Source of the DNA: Thermoguttaceae bacterium
GTDB taxonomy: Bacteria; Planctomycetota; Planctomycetia; Pirellulales; Thermoguttaceae
Direction of reading: 5' to 3'
NCBI GenBank assembly: GCA_017550965.1
Contig: JAFZNK010000024.1
Coordinates: 1 to 32,700 of the forward strand
DNA length: 32,700 bases
Shown here: one piece after another, positions 24,901-31,932 of the stretch
Layout of the letters: every line of letters starts with the position of its first letter
How positions within the stretch are numbered: the stretch's first letter is position 1
Notes under the pieces: generated by a model
Told to the model about the DNA's origin: nothing
The model's database searches: none
What the model saw: the letters and a program-made list of their open reading frames with translations, nothing else
Position numbers and translations under genes: made by a program

Positions 24901-26201
24901 GTTACCACGCCGAGATATACGTCGTTTGGCGGAACAATCGTTCCTTGATATTCGTAAGCGCCAATATCAATAGTCGGCGGAGAAGAATAGGCGCCGACAA
25001 CGCGTGCGTTACCGCCGCAATCTTGCGTTAGATCGCAGTAAGAGTTGTCGCCGCGATCAATCGCGACGCTTTTGGACGTTAGTCGAAAATCCAGACTGTT
25101 CGGATTCGTCAAAATACCGTCGACAAAGACGGGCGGAGAACAAAACTGAGGATCGACGCTGACAAGACTACTTTGGATGGAAAAACCATTTTCTTCATCA
25201 ACTTCCAGATCGCCGCCCTGATTCATCGTAAGGATCGTGTTATACAAAGCGACGTTGTCGTAAACGCGGACGCCACCCGCATATTTGGCCGAATTTCCGG
25301 AAATCGTGCTGTTTTTTATGGAAAACGAACAAACGTCGGATTCCTGGAAGGTTAAGACGCCGCCGCCGTAATAGGTAGCGCTATTGGCGGCAATAACGCT
25401 GCCCTCTATCGAAGTCACGCACCCCGATCCAGCTTCAATTCCTCCTCCATAAGTCGCGGAATTACCTACTATTTTACTATTTTCAATCTTTAAAACATTC
25501 GAAGAACGAACGAAGACGCCGCCCCCTTCTCGCTGAGAGAAGTTATTAGAAACGATACTATTTTTGATTGTTAAAACGCCGCAATCAGGATCGCCTTCAG
25601 CGGAAATTCCTCCTCCTCTAGAAGAATACGGGTGTGTGGCGCTGTTCTCAGAAACAACGCAATGATCAAGCGTTAGCGACGTTCGAGAAGCGTAAAACCC
25701 TGCGCCTTGCTCGTCAACCAAACCATTAACGACTTTAACGCCGTTTATATGAACAAACATTTTAATTGGTTTACCGGTATTATTGTCATAACCATTACCG
25801 TTGTAGATATAAAAGGCTCTGGACTTTGCGTGGGCGTCAATTATAATACCGGGAGCGTTGTTCTGGGAATCCCAGACAGACATAGCGTCGATCGTAATAT
25901 CTTTTGATATAGTCAACTGCTTTCCGGAAAGAGTGATCGTTCCTGACATTGCGAAAGTTATCGTGTCGCCGCTTCGAGCGTTGGCGATAGCTTCTCTGAG
26001 AGAAATATTCCCATCGTCTGCAGAGACATCCTCCAATGTGGTAACGAAAGTTGGATTAAGTTGACTGTCTGAAGTAGCTCCAAGGTAACCAGTCGCGTCG
26101 AGCAGTTCGCGTGATTCAAGCGTTTCGACACGCAGAAGCGTCGTCTTTACAGTCGATTTCATTCGCCGCGTTCGATTTGTTTTCCTACCGCTCTTATTCA
26201 T
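18921..26201 (-). CDS. Giant surface protein: LEPR-XLL-type leader, four SLREA beta-helix modules
   Basis: 2426 residues from ATG 26201 (GAGGAAAG 6 nt upstream; an in-frame start at 26270 has no such site). The leader is Lys/Arg-rich and holds LRVETLESRELLDA at residues 23-36, the planctomycete LExRxLL signature of large exported proteins. Four modules follow, each opening with SLREAI/SLRYAL (DNA near 25,990, 24,850, 22,320 and 21,080), then GDTI.F, a TLS.G/DA.. block, a right-handed beta-helix of many GGGIYV / NNSA.GGG repeats, and, for the first three, a closing D[IL]GAYEY or DLGA. The last ~500 residues have a less regular beta-helix and a non-repetitive tail ending in DLVNELFED. Such proteins usually bind surfaces or polysaccharide; no catalytic residues are evident. 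Base composition is more AT-rich than the neighbours. It stands alone with its own promoter. Confidence 0.88.
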   Translation of the reverse strand: MNKSGRKTNRTRRMKSTVKTTLLRVETLESRELLDATGYLGATSDSQLNPTFVTTLEDVSADDGNISLREAIANARSGDTITFAMSGTITLSGKQLTISKDITIDAMSVWDSQNNAPGIIIDAHAKSRAFYIYNGNGYDNNTGKPIKMFVHINGVKVVNGLVDEQGAGFYASRTSLTLDHCVVSENSATHPYSSRGGGISAEGDPDCGVLTIKNSIVSNNFSQREGGGVFVRSSNVLKIENSKIVGNSATYGGGIEAGSGCVTSIEGSVIAANSATYYGGGVLTFQESDVCSFSIKNSTISGNSAKYAGGVRVYDNVALYNTILTMNQGGDLEVDEENGFSIQSSLVSVDPQFCSPPVFVDGILTNPNSLDFRLTSKSVAIDRGDNSYCDLTQDCGGNARVVGAYSSPPTIDIGAYEYQGTIVPPNDVYLGVVTTAEDVCDSTDGVVSLREALFYADADSTIAFDPSLAGATVQLEGWELCVTKKLTLDASNLSDKITVDAQERSRVFAPLDDCVFKQMSIVNGKSTYSGGGVYAKYCNLTFSDCSISNNTARFSSDGVYHNGGGGGICMFYGSVMLDGCVVSNNASNNLGGGVYVGRTGSLLSASNSIFSGNSAMGGGGICTQCTTDSPEPHTVATVSNSTFVGNTVTSEGGGVWSDGTTSFSFSGCKISNNNSQGDGGGIYVQYGSLTFVDGEITENVSHNYHGGGVSLGHNGSARISSSVISKNIVDSEGGSGGGIYAGGGSGDISIDNSEITFNKAEGGGGICMNNYSSSGGAKLTVTDSTISDNIAYSESSYEKSGGGIFVQDDTVAITGCRVLRNSADSNGGGVFVTGTGSVTVANSVVSDNVAGKNGGGIVATQHCSITVVDSEITENTANKAGGGLYVYDSGSYSQITHVTVARSVISDNSCKTCGGGVSVNYGSIVEISDSEIVRNSAEQNGGSVYVYYGGTITISNSEISSNSANNDGGAVYINNDGTVTISDSAISDNTAGDNGGAVYIYSSGTVTINGSELSGNAAGDDGGAVYLNSVGTAMNTSGLLFDATVKNDDDKTSIRSGGVLLTKGDRDAGPSMTVASSTLKQNSSGKQGGAIMAIGADLNIDHSVVSNNEATEGSGAFKVVSGNIMIDNSLICDNSGTGAVTLSTGSTESLTATVRNTTIANNNCGEQPAVGLDSSGASGGATLTVQNSIVALNEVDDGRQYGPVGDSSGQTYNITNTLSSTLSLDGVSYSGQNNVAYNGENIFTDVENGNYSLAPGSTAIGKGDNGIDLGAIQGATFVVNTLGEDDDPANSVLSLREAIVAAQDGDTIAFDRNLFAQPRTITLSQDQLEISRSITIDAMSVWDVMNDAPGVTVDAKELSRIFYIDGNYEIKLTGIGLVNGHSSEYGGGIFASGCSLTIENCLLSNNTSEQHGGAVYANHVSLQVQRSKFVDNVTSGDGGAIYQEYGNAQITLFNEFSDNSAQNFGGALSMSNCDTIISDSFFYNNSAKNGGAMRYLSGQNSNNVSINNSVFHGNKATQGAAIYFSTDASEIGPFMNIACTTIADNTKSDGSGDVSTLFVNSTGGKGTVTLIDSILVSDASEGNEVQFSSTVAKINVSLNASYSLLGDSSIWNCGDGILEYDSTKPLFADPANNDYSLAAYSQALNQGENFYECERYAGYEPSVIDSWLDARGVRRHVAGRVDLGAYEYQCIFVSNTSDFEATQGSLRYALANVKNGDTILFAPSLNGETIAVRSDLVVNKPVAIDASGIMGENAPGVTIGGNNNSRIFKIVPSASDVTLTGLNLVNGKPTASDVDDGNGGAVHATDVNLTVNDSVFEGNYAISGGAIFFKDGGTCVVNGGSFIDNTAVKYGGALFVPVAVDLSIDEYVSGVVNSGAVLFKENKASRGGAIANEGAVAIHGATTFDDNVAKPLTENPKNGSFGGAIYNVGGMTIGSTDTDKRTTFNGNCAGLKDETNVVVSDGVLKGYSGGAIYNTTKTIEEDGGTRTLVGEIFAYNVDFTGNFAGKYGGAVSNFGEFTAYNAKFANNVAATGGAIQTSGTAVFNGPTTFSENMAFKSVYSLDGEVDFGGNGGAVFASGIGKSVAFVGATTFSDNSAANAGGAIDFVSGALTFDGADFVIPEDQPDLKSVVVSNNAAGTIGGAIIAGDAITFDNSPTFDFNGNHLDSVDVSGIDVFHKSTQSGDWAFAPVVGVTSDVDEEKTQRIASNFFGSSDDARLCSFTSYSVLTTSMICYSDFARLLPSTPDAIVVKIDGGDKLYLSKDSEVAIDLGNRTSCDVEYWAQGQEDSVPPYRAHILVSENESVIYTQIDLPQITGTEPNLGIFPVGFRFEIKSAEPVSKWALYWGDDDTPIAEGAKYGYTWSAFFYTEGGSKYLTLKTWSNPNDDPDRSYEFGQIEIPDPTSSSAILDVEEDFFADIDLVNELFED
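23110..23465 (-). repeat. 81-bp tandem repeats within the beta-helix gene
   Basis: The GTAGAC/ATAGAC/GTAGAC/GTAAAC landmark recurs at 23124, 23205, 23286 and 23367, exactly 81 bp apart, each followed by a GC-rich CC(G/C)CC(G/C)CCG block. In protein this is a 27-residue unit GGAVYI.N.GTVTISDS.IS.N.A.. Copies are highly alike at DNA level, unlike the older, diverged repeats around them, which points to recent internal duplication or gene conversion. Confidence 0.8.
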
Positions 26202-26271
26202 AGAACTTTCCTCATAGGCCTTTCGAGGGATTGACGCCGTTATCAAATAACGAACGTCCTTGATTATCAAA

Positions 26272-26301
26272 AATATATGTCGACTGACACTTGCGTTTCA
26301 A
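26272..26301 (-). promoter_or_regulatory. Promoter of the giant surface-protein gene
   Basis: On the minus strand TTGAAA (26301-26296), 18 bp, TATATT (26277-26272): five of six matches in each box. The transcript would start near 26265, about 65 nt before the ATG at 26201. It is the best promoter in the gap 26202-26847. Confidence 0.6.
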
Positions 26302-26312
26302 AGACAACGTTT

Positions 26313-26340
26313 AACGTTTCTGTAAATGCGACAGAACGTT
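26313..26340. repeat. Inverted repeat upstream of the surface-protein promoter
   Basis: AACGTTTCTGT (26313-26323) and ACAGAACGTT (26331-26340) are complementary with one bulged base. A further AACGTT copy sits at 26306-26311. It ends about 12 bp upstream of the -35 box, a usual place for an activator site. Confidence 0.45.
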
Positions 26341-26784
26341 AATCGTAGCGAAACCCTTTATCAACGGGCGCGTTGCATAAACAAAACCTGAAGAACTTAG
26401 TTTATGTCTAACGTCCATTCCAAATTCAAATAACGAAAAAGCATACCTCCTCGCAAGTTACAACTTTAAAAGCATCCTTCCTAATTCTACACACCCGCGG
26501 CTTTTTGACAAGAAAAAAGTGTCTTTTTGATGCAAAATAGACGGCATTTTCGTAAAAAACACGTTTCAATCGCGACGCCAAAACCTCTTTTTTTGACGAA
26601 ACTAAGACTTGGCGCGAGGAACTTATTGACGTCTTTGGAGAAGAATCTTCGAGAACACGTCGGATTGGAAATACGAAGCGTCTCCTATCAACGATTAACC
26701 GAGACATTACGTCCAGCTAGGAGTTTCTACGGAACGTGGGCCGGCGTTATCCAACGTGACGATGGTTTTCAAACGCAACCCCAT
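26341..26784. other. Gap without a credible gene
   Basis: About 440 bases of AT-rich DNA between the surface-protein promoter and the terminator at 26785. Short frames on both strands lack ribosome sites and have amino-acid compositions unlike real proteins of this genome. Nothing else was recognised, so it is either regulatory DNA of the surface gene or a decayed region. Confidence 0.5.
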
Positions 26785-26820
26785 AAAAAAATCCCCGATC
26801 GCAAGACCGAGGATTTTTTT
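26785..26820 (-). terminator. Terminator of the Gly/Met-repeat operon
   Basis: On the minus strand ATCCTCGGTC-TTGC-GATCGGGGAT forms a stem with two G-U pairs flanked by A7 and T7 runs (26785-26791 and 26814-26820). It begins 28 nt after the stop at 26848 and looks able to act in both directions. Confidence 0.88.
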
Positions 26821-26847
26821 ATCGCTAAGACCTGGAAAAACGCGCCG

Positions 26848-28893
26848 CTACATCATCATGCCGGCGGAGCCTGTTCCAAAGCCCATCTGGTTCGAAGAAC
26901 CGTCGTAACGGCCAAGTTCGCGCGCGTCCTCTTTGACTTCGCGCACGCGCATCAGCCCGTTAGGCTCGAGGATGAGCACCTTGCCCGGCGACGCATAGTC
27001 TTTCGCGGCGGAAATTTTATTTCCGCCCAGCGCGTCGACGACGCAGACGTTCGAGACGTGATTGACAGACTTCTTCTGGGGCTTGCCCTTCTTCGACGAC
27101 GATCCGCCCGCGTCGCCGTATCCCATCATCATGTCCGCCGACATGCCGCCGGAGACGTTGACCGGATCATGAGACTGTCCCATGAAGTTGGCGACTTGAC
27201 CGCGTCGAACCGCCAGGTCCTGAACGATCGACTCAGACGCGTCTTCGGCGTCGAAATAGATCGACGAGAGCGTAATGCGCGGTTCCGCGCCGGGTCTGGT
27301 CGACGCTTCCACTTTTTGCGCGTAAACGCGGGAAACTTCGCCCAAGGAAACGGGATTGGAGATTTCGCTGAAGTCCGACTCGACGAAGCGTTGTTCCACG
27401 TTCGACTCGTCTTCGACAAAACGCGGCTCGACGCCGTAGTTCGGGTTCGCGAGCAGGAGTTTGACGCGATAGACGTACGTCTTGTCGGGATCGACTTCAA
27501 AGTCGAAGTAACGGAAGAGGTAGTAATCGACGGAGACGGACTGTTGAATCTTTAGACGGGAATTGTTGATCGCGTCCTGATTCCTCATCCAGGAGTTTCC
27601 TCCTCCCATCTCGCCGCCCATGCCGCCGCTGACGCCGCCGGACATACCGCCCGCCATGTCGCCCATGCCGCCGCTTAGACCGCCGGACATGCCGCCTGTC
27701 ATACCTCCGGACATACCGCCCATCATGCCGCCGGACATGCCCATGCCGCCCGATCGCGCGTCGGCGAACGGATCGCGGTTGAGAAGATCGGATTCGTCAA
27801 ATTTATTGACGTCTTCCATGAGCTGATTCATCTCTTTGATCTGTTCCGCCTGAACTTTGATCTGGTCGGTCGAGTTAAGCGGAATGTTCGGCAAGTTGGC
27901 GACTTCTTCGCCAAACGGCTTATTGGCCATCGGCGGGCAACTCATCGCCATCGGCGGGAACCCGGAGACGGTCGGCGCGATGTAGCTGTACCCAACCTGA
28001 TCGGAACCGACGCCGGACCACATGTTGTTTTCTTTCTTCATCGCGCGAATGACGTTGACTTCCGACCAGGTCGTCTTGCCGTTGGGTTCGACGACGCCGC
28101 GTTCGAGCTTGTAGTAAATGTAACGCGGCTGGTCGCGAATATCGTCGGTGTACTGCGCGGCGCCAAGAACGCTGTTGTACGCTTCCTGCTGTTCGCGAAT
28201 CGGAATCGAGCCGGTCAGCGTGATCCATTTGCGGCCTTTGAGTTCGCCGGTAGAGCCCATGCCTCCGGACATGCCGCCGCCCATACCGCCGCCGGCCATG
28301 CCTCCAGCCATGCCGCCCATGCCGCCGCCGGTCATACCGCCAGCCATGCCGCCGCCCATATTGTTCGCGTTCGACGCGGAAATTTCGTTATACATAATCG
28401 CGCCGATGCTCGCGGTCGCTTTCAAATTGACGAGCGGCAGAGGCTTGATATTCGGACGTTTCACCTTGTCCGGGAACAACGACTGCTCCCAGCGCGTGTC
28501 GGTTTCGTAAGAGTTGACTTTAACGCCGCTCTTGATAAGCTCGGCGTATTTGTCGTAATCGAAGATCACGACCGACTCGTCGTATTCTTTCGGCGTAAGC
28601 TTGCTATTCTTGATATTCTCTTCCGCGCGAGAGGACGTGTCGTTGATTTGACTGGCCGTCAGCGTAAATTTATCAAGACCGCCGCCCATCGCGACCAACG
28701 CGCCAAAGAGCGCTATGCCTACGGCGATGATCACAATCTCCCCGTGCAAGAGGAAGAAGTTGTACTCGTTCGCTCCGGCGTCCGCCTTCTTCTTCGGCTT
28801 GGCTTTCGCGCCCTTCTTCGACGCCTTCTCGGCTTTTGCCGCCGCAGCCGCGGCCTTCTTGGCTTCTTTATCTTCTTTCGATTTCGCGCACAT
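26848..28893 (-). CDS. Membrane-anchored protein with Gly/Met-rich repeats (unknown function)
   Basis: 681 residues from ATG 28893 with AGGGA 8 nt upstream. Residues 1-50 are Lys/Ala-rich and cytoplasmic; 51-69 (EIVIIAVGIALFGALVAMG) are one membrane segment, so the rest probably lies outside the cytoplasm (N-in topology). Then a soluble domain (about 70-175), a Gly/Met-rich linker (about 177-212), a Trp/Tyr-rich domain (about 213-370), a second Gly/Met linker (about 382-430) and a beta-rich domain with DPDKTYVYRVKLLLANPN, which reads like a fibronectin-type strand pair, ending near GKVLILEPNGLMRVREVK. I do not recognise the family. It is the last gene of three that share this design, all apparently restricted to this type of organism. 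Assembly or secretion machinery of the envelope is one option; no direct evidence supports it. Confidence 0.82.
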   Translation of the reverse strand: MCAKSKEDKEAKKAAAAAAKAEKASKKGAKAKPKKKADAGANEYNFFLLHGEIVIIAVGIALFGALVAMGGGLDKFTLTASQINDTSSRAEENIKNSKLTPKEYDESVVIFDYDKYAELIKSGVKVNSYETDTRWEQSLFPDKVKRPNIKPLPLVNLKATASIGAIMYNEISASNANNMGGGMAGGMTGGGMGGMAGGMAGGGMGGGMSGGMGSTGELKGRKWITLTGSIPIREQQEAYNSVLGAAQYTDDIRDQPRYIYYKLERGVVEPNGKTTWSEVNVIRAMKKENNMWSGVGSDQVGYSYIAPTVSGFPPMAMSCPPMANKPFGEEVANLPNIPLNSTDQIKVQAEQIKEMNQLMEDVNKFDESDLLNRDPFADARSGGMGMSGGMMGGMSGGMTGGMSGGLSGGMGDMAGGMSGGVSGGMGGEMGGGNSWMRNQDAINNSRLKIQQSVSVDYYLFRYFDFEVDPDKTYVYRVKLLLANPNYGVEPRFVEDESNVEQRFVESDFSEISNPVSLGEVSRVYAQKVEASTRPGAEPRITLSSIYFDAEDASESIVQDLAVRRGQVANFMGQSHDPVNVSGGMSADMMMGYGDAGGSSSKKGKPQKKSVNHVSNVCVVDALGGNKISAAKDYASPGKVLILEPNGLMRVREVKEDARELGRYDGSSNQMGFGTGSAGMMM
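27604..27750 (-). repeat. Gly/Met-rich low-complexity block in the 26848 gene
   Basis: Repeats of 12-15 bp coding GGM, SGGM, TGGM and GGGM, giving about 48 residues of Gly with regularly spaced Met. A second block in the same gene is at 28258-28362. Such DNA can slip in replication, so length may vary among strains. Confidence 0.85.
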
Positions 28894-28956
28894 GGCGTTC
28901 CCTACTATTCTCTACTTTGCTATCGACAACGAATTCAGAAGTTTCGGTTTTGTCTT

Positions 28957-28984
28957 TTGGCGTTCCGCCTCGGCGAAACGCCAA
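28957..28984. repeat. Hairpin in the spacer between the two Gly/Met-repeat genes
   Basis: TTGGCGTT (28957-28964) pairs with AACGCCAA (28977-28984) and the loop holds a further GCC/GGC pair. No T run follows on the minus strand, so it is not a usual terminator; it may adjust the relative amount of the two messages (RNA processing or partial attenuation). Confidence 0.55.
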
Positions 28985-29001
28985 TTAAGCCAAATCGCGC
29001 G

Positions 29002-31653
29002 TTACGTCGCGTCGGCGGGAGCCGCCGTATCGGCCGGAGCCGTCGCGTCCGCCGGAGCGGGCGTTTCCTCGACCGGAGCCGGCGTCGGCGCGGGTTCCTC
29101 CGTCGGAGCGGCGGTCGCCGGAGCGCCGGTATTGTCGGACGCGGTCGCGTCGGTCTCGTTTTCGTCGCTTGCGGCGGTTGCGTCGCCTTGCGCGTTGTCG
29201 ATGATCGCCTGCGCTTCCGCGTCGGCTTCCTCAGCGGACGCGCCCGTCGCAAAGTTCTCTTTATTTGGTTCGTTATAGATATTGATCACGCCATAAATCT
29301 CGACGCGAATCGCGTCGGGACCGTATTCCGACTGGCTCAGTTCGGAGCGTCCAATTTCGACGCCGCCCATGCCGCCGTTCAGGCCGCCCATCATGTCGCC
29401 GCCCATGCCGCCGCCCATCGAACCGCGGGAGTTGCCGCCCATACCGCCGCCGGAAACGCCTCCGCCCATACCGCCGGAGCCGCCCATCATGCCGCCGCCC
29501 ATGGATCCCATCGCGCCCATGCCGCCCATCATGTCCATGCCGCCGCCCATCGCCGTTTGGTTTTCAAGCGGAATCGGCATCACAAACGGAACGTTGTTGT
29601 CGGGGCAAATGCGGATATGTCGAACGTCGATCGGCATCGTGCTGTTCGCGCAACTCGCGAGCAATTCGGGAATCTTGCGCTGATCGATCGCGACCTTCAG
29701 ACACACGGGCATCTTATTGAACTCGGCGAACGGAGGTTTGTCGTCGGCCATAAGAGGCTGATCTTTTTTATCGTCTTTGTCGCCGACGTAACGGCCGATG
29801 ATCAACTTGGTCAACGCCTGGTTTTCCGCGGTTCCGGAAAGCAACGACGCTTCGCCGCCCATGCCGCCGGCCCCCATCGGCCCCGCGCTCGAGGACGAAC
29901 CCGAGCCCATCATGCCGGTCATGTCGCCGGAAACCGAACCTAACGCGTTAGTCGTCGCGCTCTTGCCCGTCAGGTCGCCGATCGTTTGCGAAAGCGTGGT
30001 AAATTCGATCGCCGCGTTTTGACCGATCAACATCTGCTCGATGCACTTAACCGGCGCTTTGGCGATATTGTCGACATATTCTTCTTTCGCGGAGTTCGTC
30101 GCCGCGACGACGCGCAAAAGAGCTTCGTACACCCAGAGGGTTTCCTGCGCGTACCAAACTTCGATAGAAGTCGGATTCGCCGTCATTTCCCAAGTGGGCA
30201 ACGTGTAAATTTCAGGATCGGGCCAGTCGACGTTGCCGACGATTCGGCGACGCTCTTTGTAAGGAGGCAAGCCGGGGAAGAATTTTTGAGACCAGGAAGG
30301 ATCTTCGACGGCCGCGCCGCCGCCTTCCATGCCGCCCATACCGCCCATGCCGCCGGTGCGTCCGCCCATGCCGCCGCCGGAAACGCCGCCGGTCATTCCG
30401 GCCATGCCGCCCGTACGACCGCCGGTCATACCGCCGGCGCGTCCTCCGGTCATGCCGCCTGTCATACCCCCGGTCATTCCTCCGGTCATGCCGCCCGTAC
30501 GACCGCCGGTCATGCCGCCGGTTCCGCCGACGCCGCTCATGCCGCCCGCGAGTTCTTCAAGAGACGTTCCGGCCACTTGCTCGACGGCGGGATCATATCC
30601 GTCGCCGGGCACGGCGCCAATGCCAAGCCCCGCGAGAGTCGATCCGCCCATGCCGCCTTCCATACTGCCCATGCCGCCGGAGCCGCCCATCGAACCGCGC
30701 GCGCCCGCGCCGCCGCCGGAAACGCCTCCGCCCATGCCTCCGCCCATGCCGCCGCCGGAAACGCCGCCGGTCATCATGCCGCCGCCCATGCCGCCTGCGC
30801 CGCCTTCAGCGCCGGCGGACGAGATCGCCTGCATAATCGATTGAAGCTGGGAATCGTTGACGCCGTACATGATCATGTTCTTCGGATCCATGATCCACGG
30901 ATCGACGTCGCGGTAATAGGGTTCCGGGTCGGTTATCGCTTTGAGTTCGTCGCGCAACTGGCTGTCGTCGACGACGGTGACAAGGTCCTTTTTAACGTCG
31001 TAGAGGAAGACGTCGGTAATCGGCGATTTCTCGTTTTCAAGGTCGGAATAGATCGCGACGTACGTAATCTTATTGCCGTCGGCGTCGGTCGAAACATACA
31101 CGGGCCAGAACCGTTCTTCAAGCCCTTGAATTCCAAGCAACGACATCTCGTTCTTTTTCAGGAGCTTATACTCTTTGACCTGGCAACGACGACGATTCAT
31201 TTCGACGAGAAGGTCGGGCAGATGGTTCGCAATGAAGAACCCGTAGTCTTCGAGCAGGTACGGCTTGCCGACGCCGATCGGGTCTTTCCACTTCAACTTG
31301 TTCTCGACAAGATCAAGGAACTCGCGAGAAAGTTGGCGCGGCCAGCGGTTTCGCACCTTTTGGTCGTGATACATCAACTCCCACGCGTTATAAACGTTGT
31401 CCGAAAGAACTCCGGTTTCCGCTTTAATCGCCTTGATCGTGTTGTCGTTGGGGTGCTTCGAGTTGCTCGCAACGTCGTCGACGCCCTTCTTGGCCGCCGT
31501 GATCGCTTCGGTTATCGCCTGATAGTCCTTTTTGATCTTGCCCTTAGCCAAAAAAGTAAACACAAGAGCAAGCACGACTATCAACGGAAGGACAATCCAA
31601 AAAGAATACTTTTTAAGATCCTCCGGTTTGAAATTGCCTTTAGCTTTTGCCAT
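29002..31653 (-). CDS. Membrane-anchored protein with extensive Gly/Met repeats and Ala/Pro tail
   Basis: 883 residues from ATG 31653 (AAAGGTG 7 nt upstream; a GTG 3 codons earlier overlaps that site). Residues 17-36 (FWIVLPLIVVLALVFTFLA) are the only membrane segment; a Lys-rich start puts the N-terminus in the cytoplasm. Domain A (about 37-280) has an WELMYHDQKVRNRWPRQLS phrase and a long helical start. Long Gly/Met blocks follow (about 280-340 and 370-445), separated by a short linker. Domain B (about 447-700) holds VDWPDPEIYTLPTWEM and YAQETLWVYEALLRVV. A third Gly/Met block (about 700-765) leads to SQSEYGPDAIRVEIYGVINIYNEPN, then an acidic Ala/Pro/Thr tail (APADATAPADTAAPADAT). Predicted to cross the inner membrane once with its mass outside the cytoplasm. 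Family and function unknown. Confidence 0.82.
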   Translation of the reverse strand: MAKAKGNFKPEDLKKYSFWIVLPLIVVLALVFTFLAKGKIKKDYQAITEAITAAKKGVDDVASNSKHPNDNTIKAIKAETGVLSDNVYNAWELMYHDQKVRNRWPRQLSREFLDLVENKLKWKDPIGVGKPYLLEDYGFFIANHLPDLLVEMNRRRCQVKEYKLLKKNEMSLLGIQGLEERFWPVYVSTDADGNKITYVAIYSDLENEKSPITDVFLYDVKKDLVTVVDDSQLRDELKAITDPEPYYRDVDPWIMDPKNMIMYGVNDSQLQSIMQAISSAGAEGGAGGMGGGMMTGGVSGGGMGGGMGGGVSGGGAGARGSMGGSGGMGSMEGGMGGSTLAGLGIGAVPGDGYDPAVEQVAGTSLEELAGGMSGVGGTGGMTGGRTGGMTGGMTGGMTGGMTGGRAGGMTGGRTGGMAGMTGGVSGGGMGGRTGGMGGMGGMEGGGAAVEDPSWSQKFFPGLPPYKERRRIVGNVDWPDPEIYTLPTWEMTANPTSIEVWYAQETLWVYEALLRVVAATNSAKEEYVDNIAKAPVKCIEQMLIGQNAAIEFTTLSQTIGDLTGKSATTNALGSVSGDMTGMMGSGSSSSAGPMGAGGMGGEASLLSGTAENQALTKLIIGRYVGDKDDKKDQPLMADDKPPFAEFNKMPVCLKVAIDQRKIPELLASCANSTMPIDVRHIRICPDNNVPFVMPIPLENQTAMGGGMDMMGGMGAMGSMGGGMMGGSGGMGGGVSGGGMGGNSRGSMGGGMGGDMMGGLNGGMGGVEIGRSELSQSEYGPDAIRVEIYGVINIYNEPNKENFATGASAEEADAEAQAIIDNAQGDATAASDENETDATASDNTGAPATAAPTEEPAPTPAPVEETPAPADATAPADTAAPADAT
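29005..29110 (-). repeat. Ala/Pro/Asp/Thr tail repeat of the 29002 gene
   Basis: The last ~35 codons repeat A-P-A-D-A/T-T units. The same kind of tail, longer, ends the gene at 31933. These are probably flexible, acidic C-terminal tails. Confidence 0.75.
29363..29553 (-). repeat. Gly/Met-rich block (third) in the 29002 gene
   Basis: About 64 residues of GGM/GGGM/SGGM/RGSMGG repeats with many Met at steps of 3-5 residues, between domain B and the tail region. Confidence 0.85.
30319..30545 (-). repeat. Gly/Met-rich block (second) with 12-bp GGMT units in the 29002 gene
   Basis: The core is a run of TGGM units (12 bp), several nearly identical, with occasional Arg (TGGRTGGM, TGGRAGGM). It is the most regular of the blocks and the likeliest to vary in copy number. 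Confidence 0.87.
30645..30815 (-). repeat. Gly/Met-rich block (first) in the 29002 gene
   Basis: GGMGGGM, SGGGM and GAGARGSMGG units after domain A, separated from the second block by a short acidic linker. Confidence 0.85.
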
Positions 31654-31893
31654 TCTTATCACCTTTGCATCCTCGACGCGGCGCGGCGCGCCTGAGTCAA
31701 GGAACCGCTCGGAATTCTTGCGGGAAATCGGTAAGAAAAGAAACGTTGAAAAAACGTCGTCTTTTCAAACTGTCTCGGCGCTTCGAACCCGAAACGACGA
31801 GGGTTGTTTTATTTGAAAGTCCAATAAAGGGACGTCGCGGTCTAATCGCAACAAGAACGCGCCAACGATCGGGACGCGTCGCTATTCGTTAAA

Positions 31894-31919
31894 GGCGCGG
31901 AATCAAACCGATCCGCGCC
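31894..31919 (-). terminator. Hairpin after the first gene of the Gly/Met operon
   Basis: GGCGCGGA (31894-31901) pairs perfectly with TCCGCGCC (31912-31919) over a 10-nt loop; on the minus strand the stem is followed only by TTTAACG. It begins 14 nt after the stop at 31933. A weak or partial terminator; the 279-nt gap to the next gene may contain another promoter that I could not pick out. Confidence 0.45.
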
Positions 31920-31932
31920 GATTCTGAGTCAA

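Noticed and set aside
26426..26707. 93-codon minus-strand frame in the 26341-26784 gap
   Set aside because: No ribosome binding site, Lys/Arg/Val/Phe-rich random composition, no recognisable domain.
26527..27555. 342-codon + strand frame starting in the gap before the Gly/Met operon's end
   Set aside because: It reads through the terminator hairpin at 26785-26820 and then opposite a supported gene.
30319..30545. CRISPR-like look of regularly spaced repeats
   Set aside because: Units are 12-15 bp, in frame, with no unique spacers; they code for Gly/Met repeats.
29986..31695. 569-codon + strand frame rich in His/Ala/Gly repeats
   Set aside because: It mirrors the Gly/Met repeats of the minus-strand gene; no start signal, and it runs out past that gene's start.
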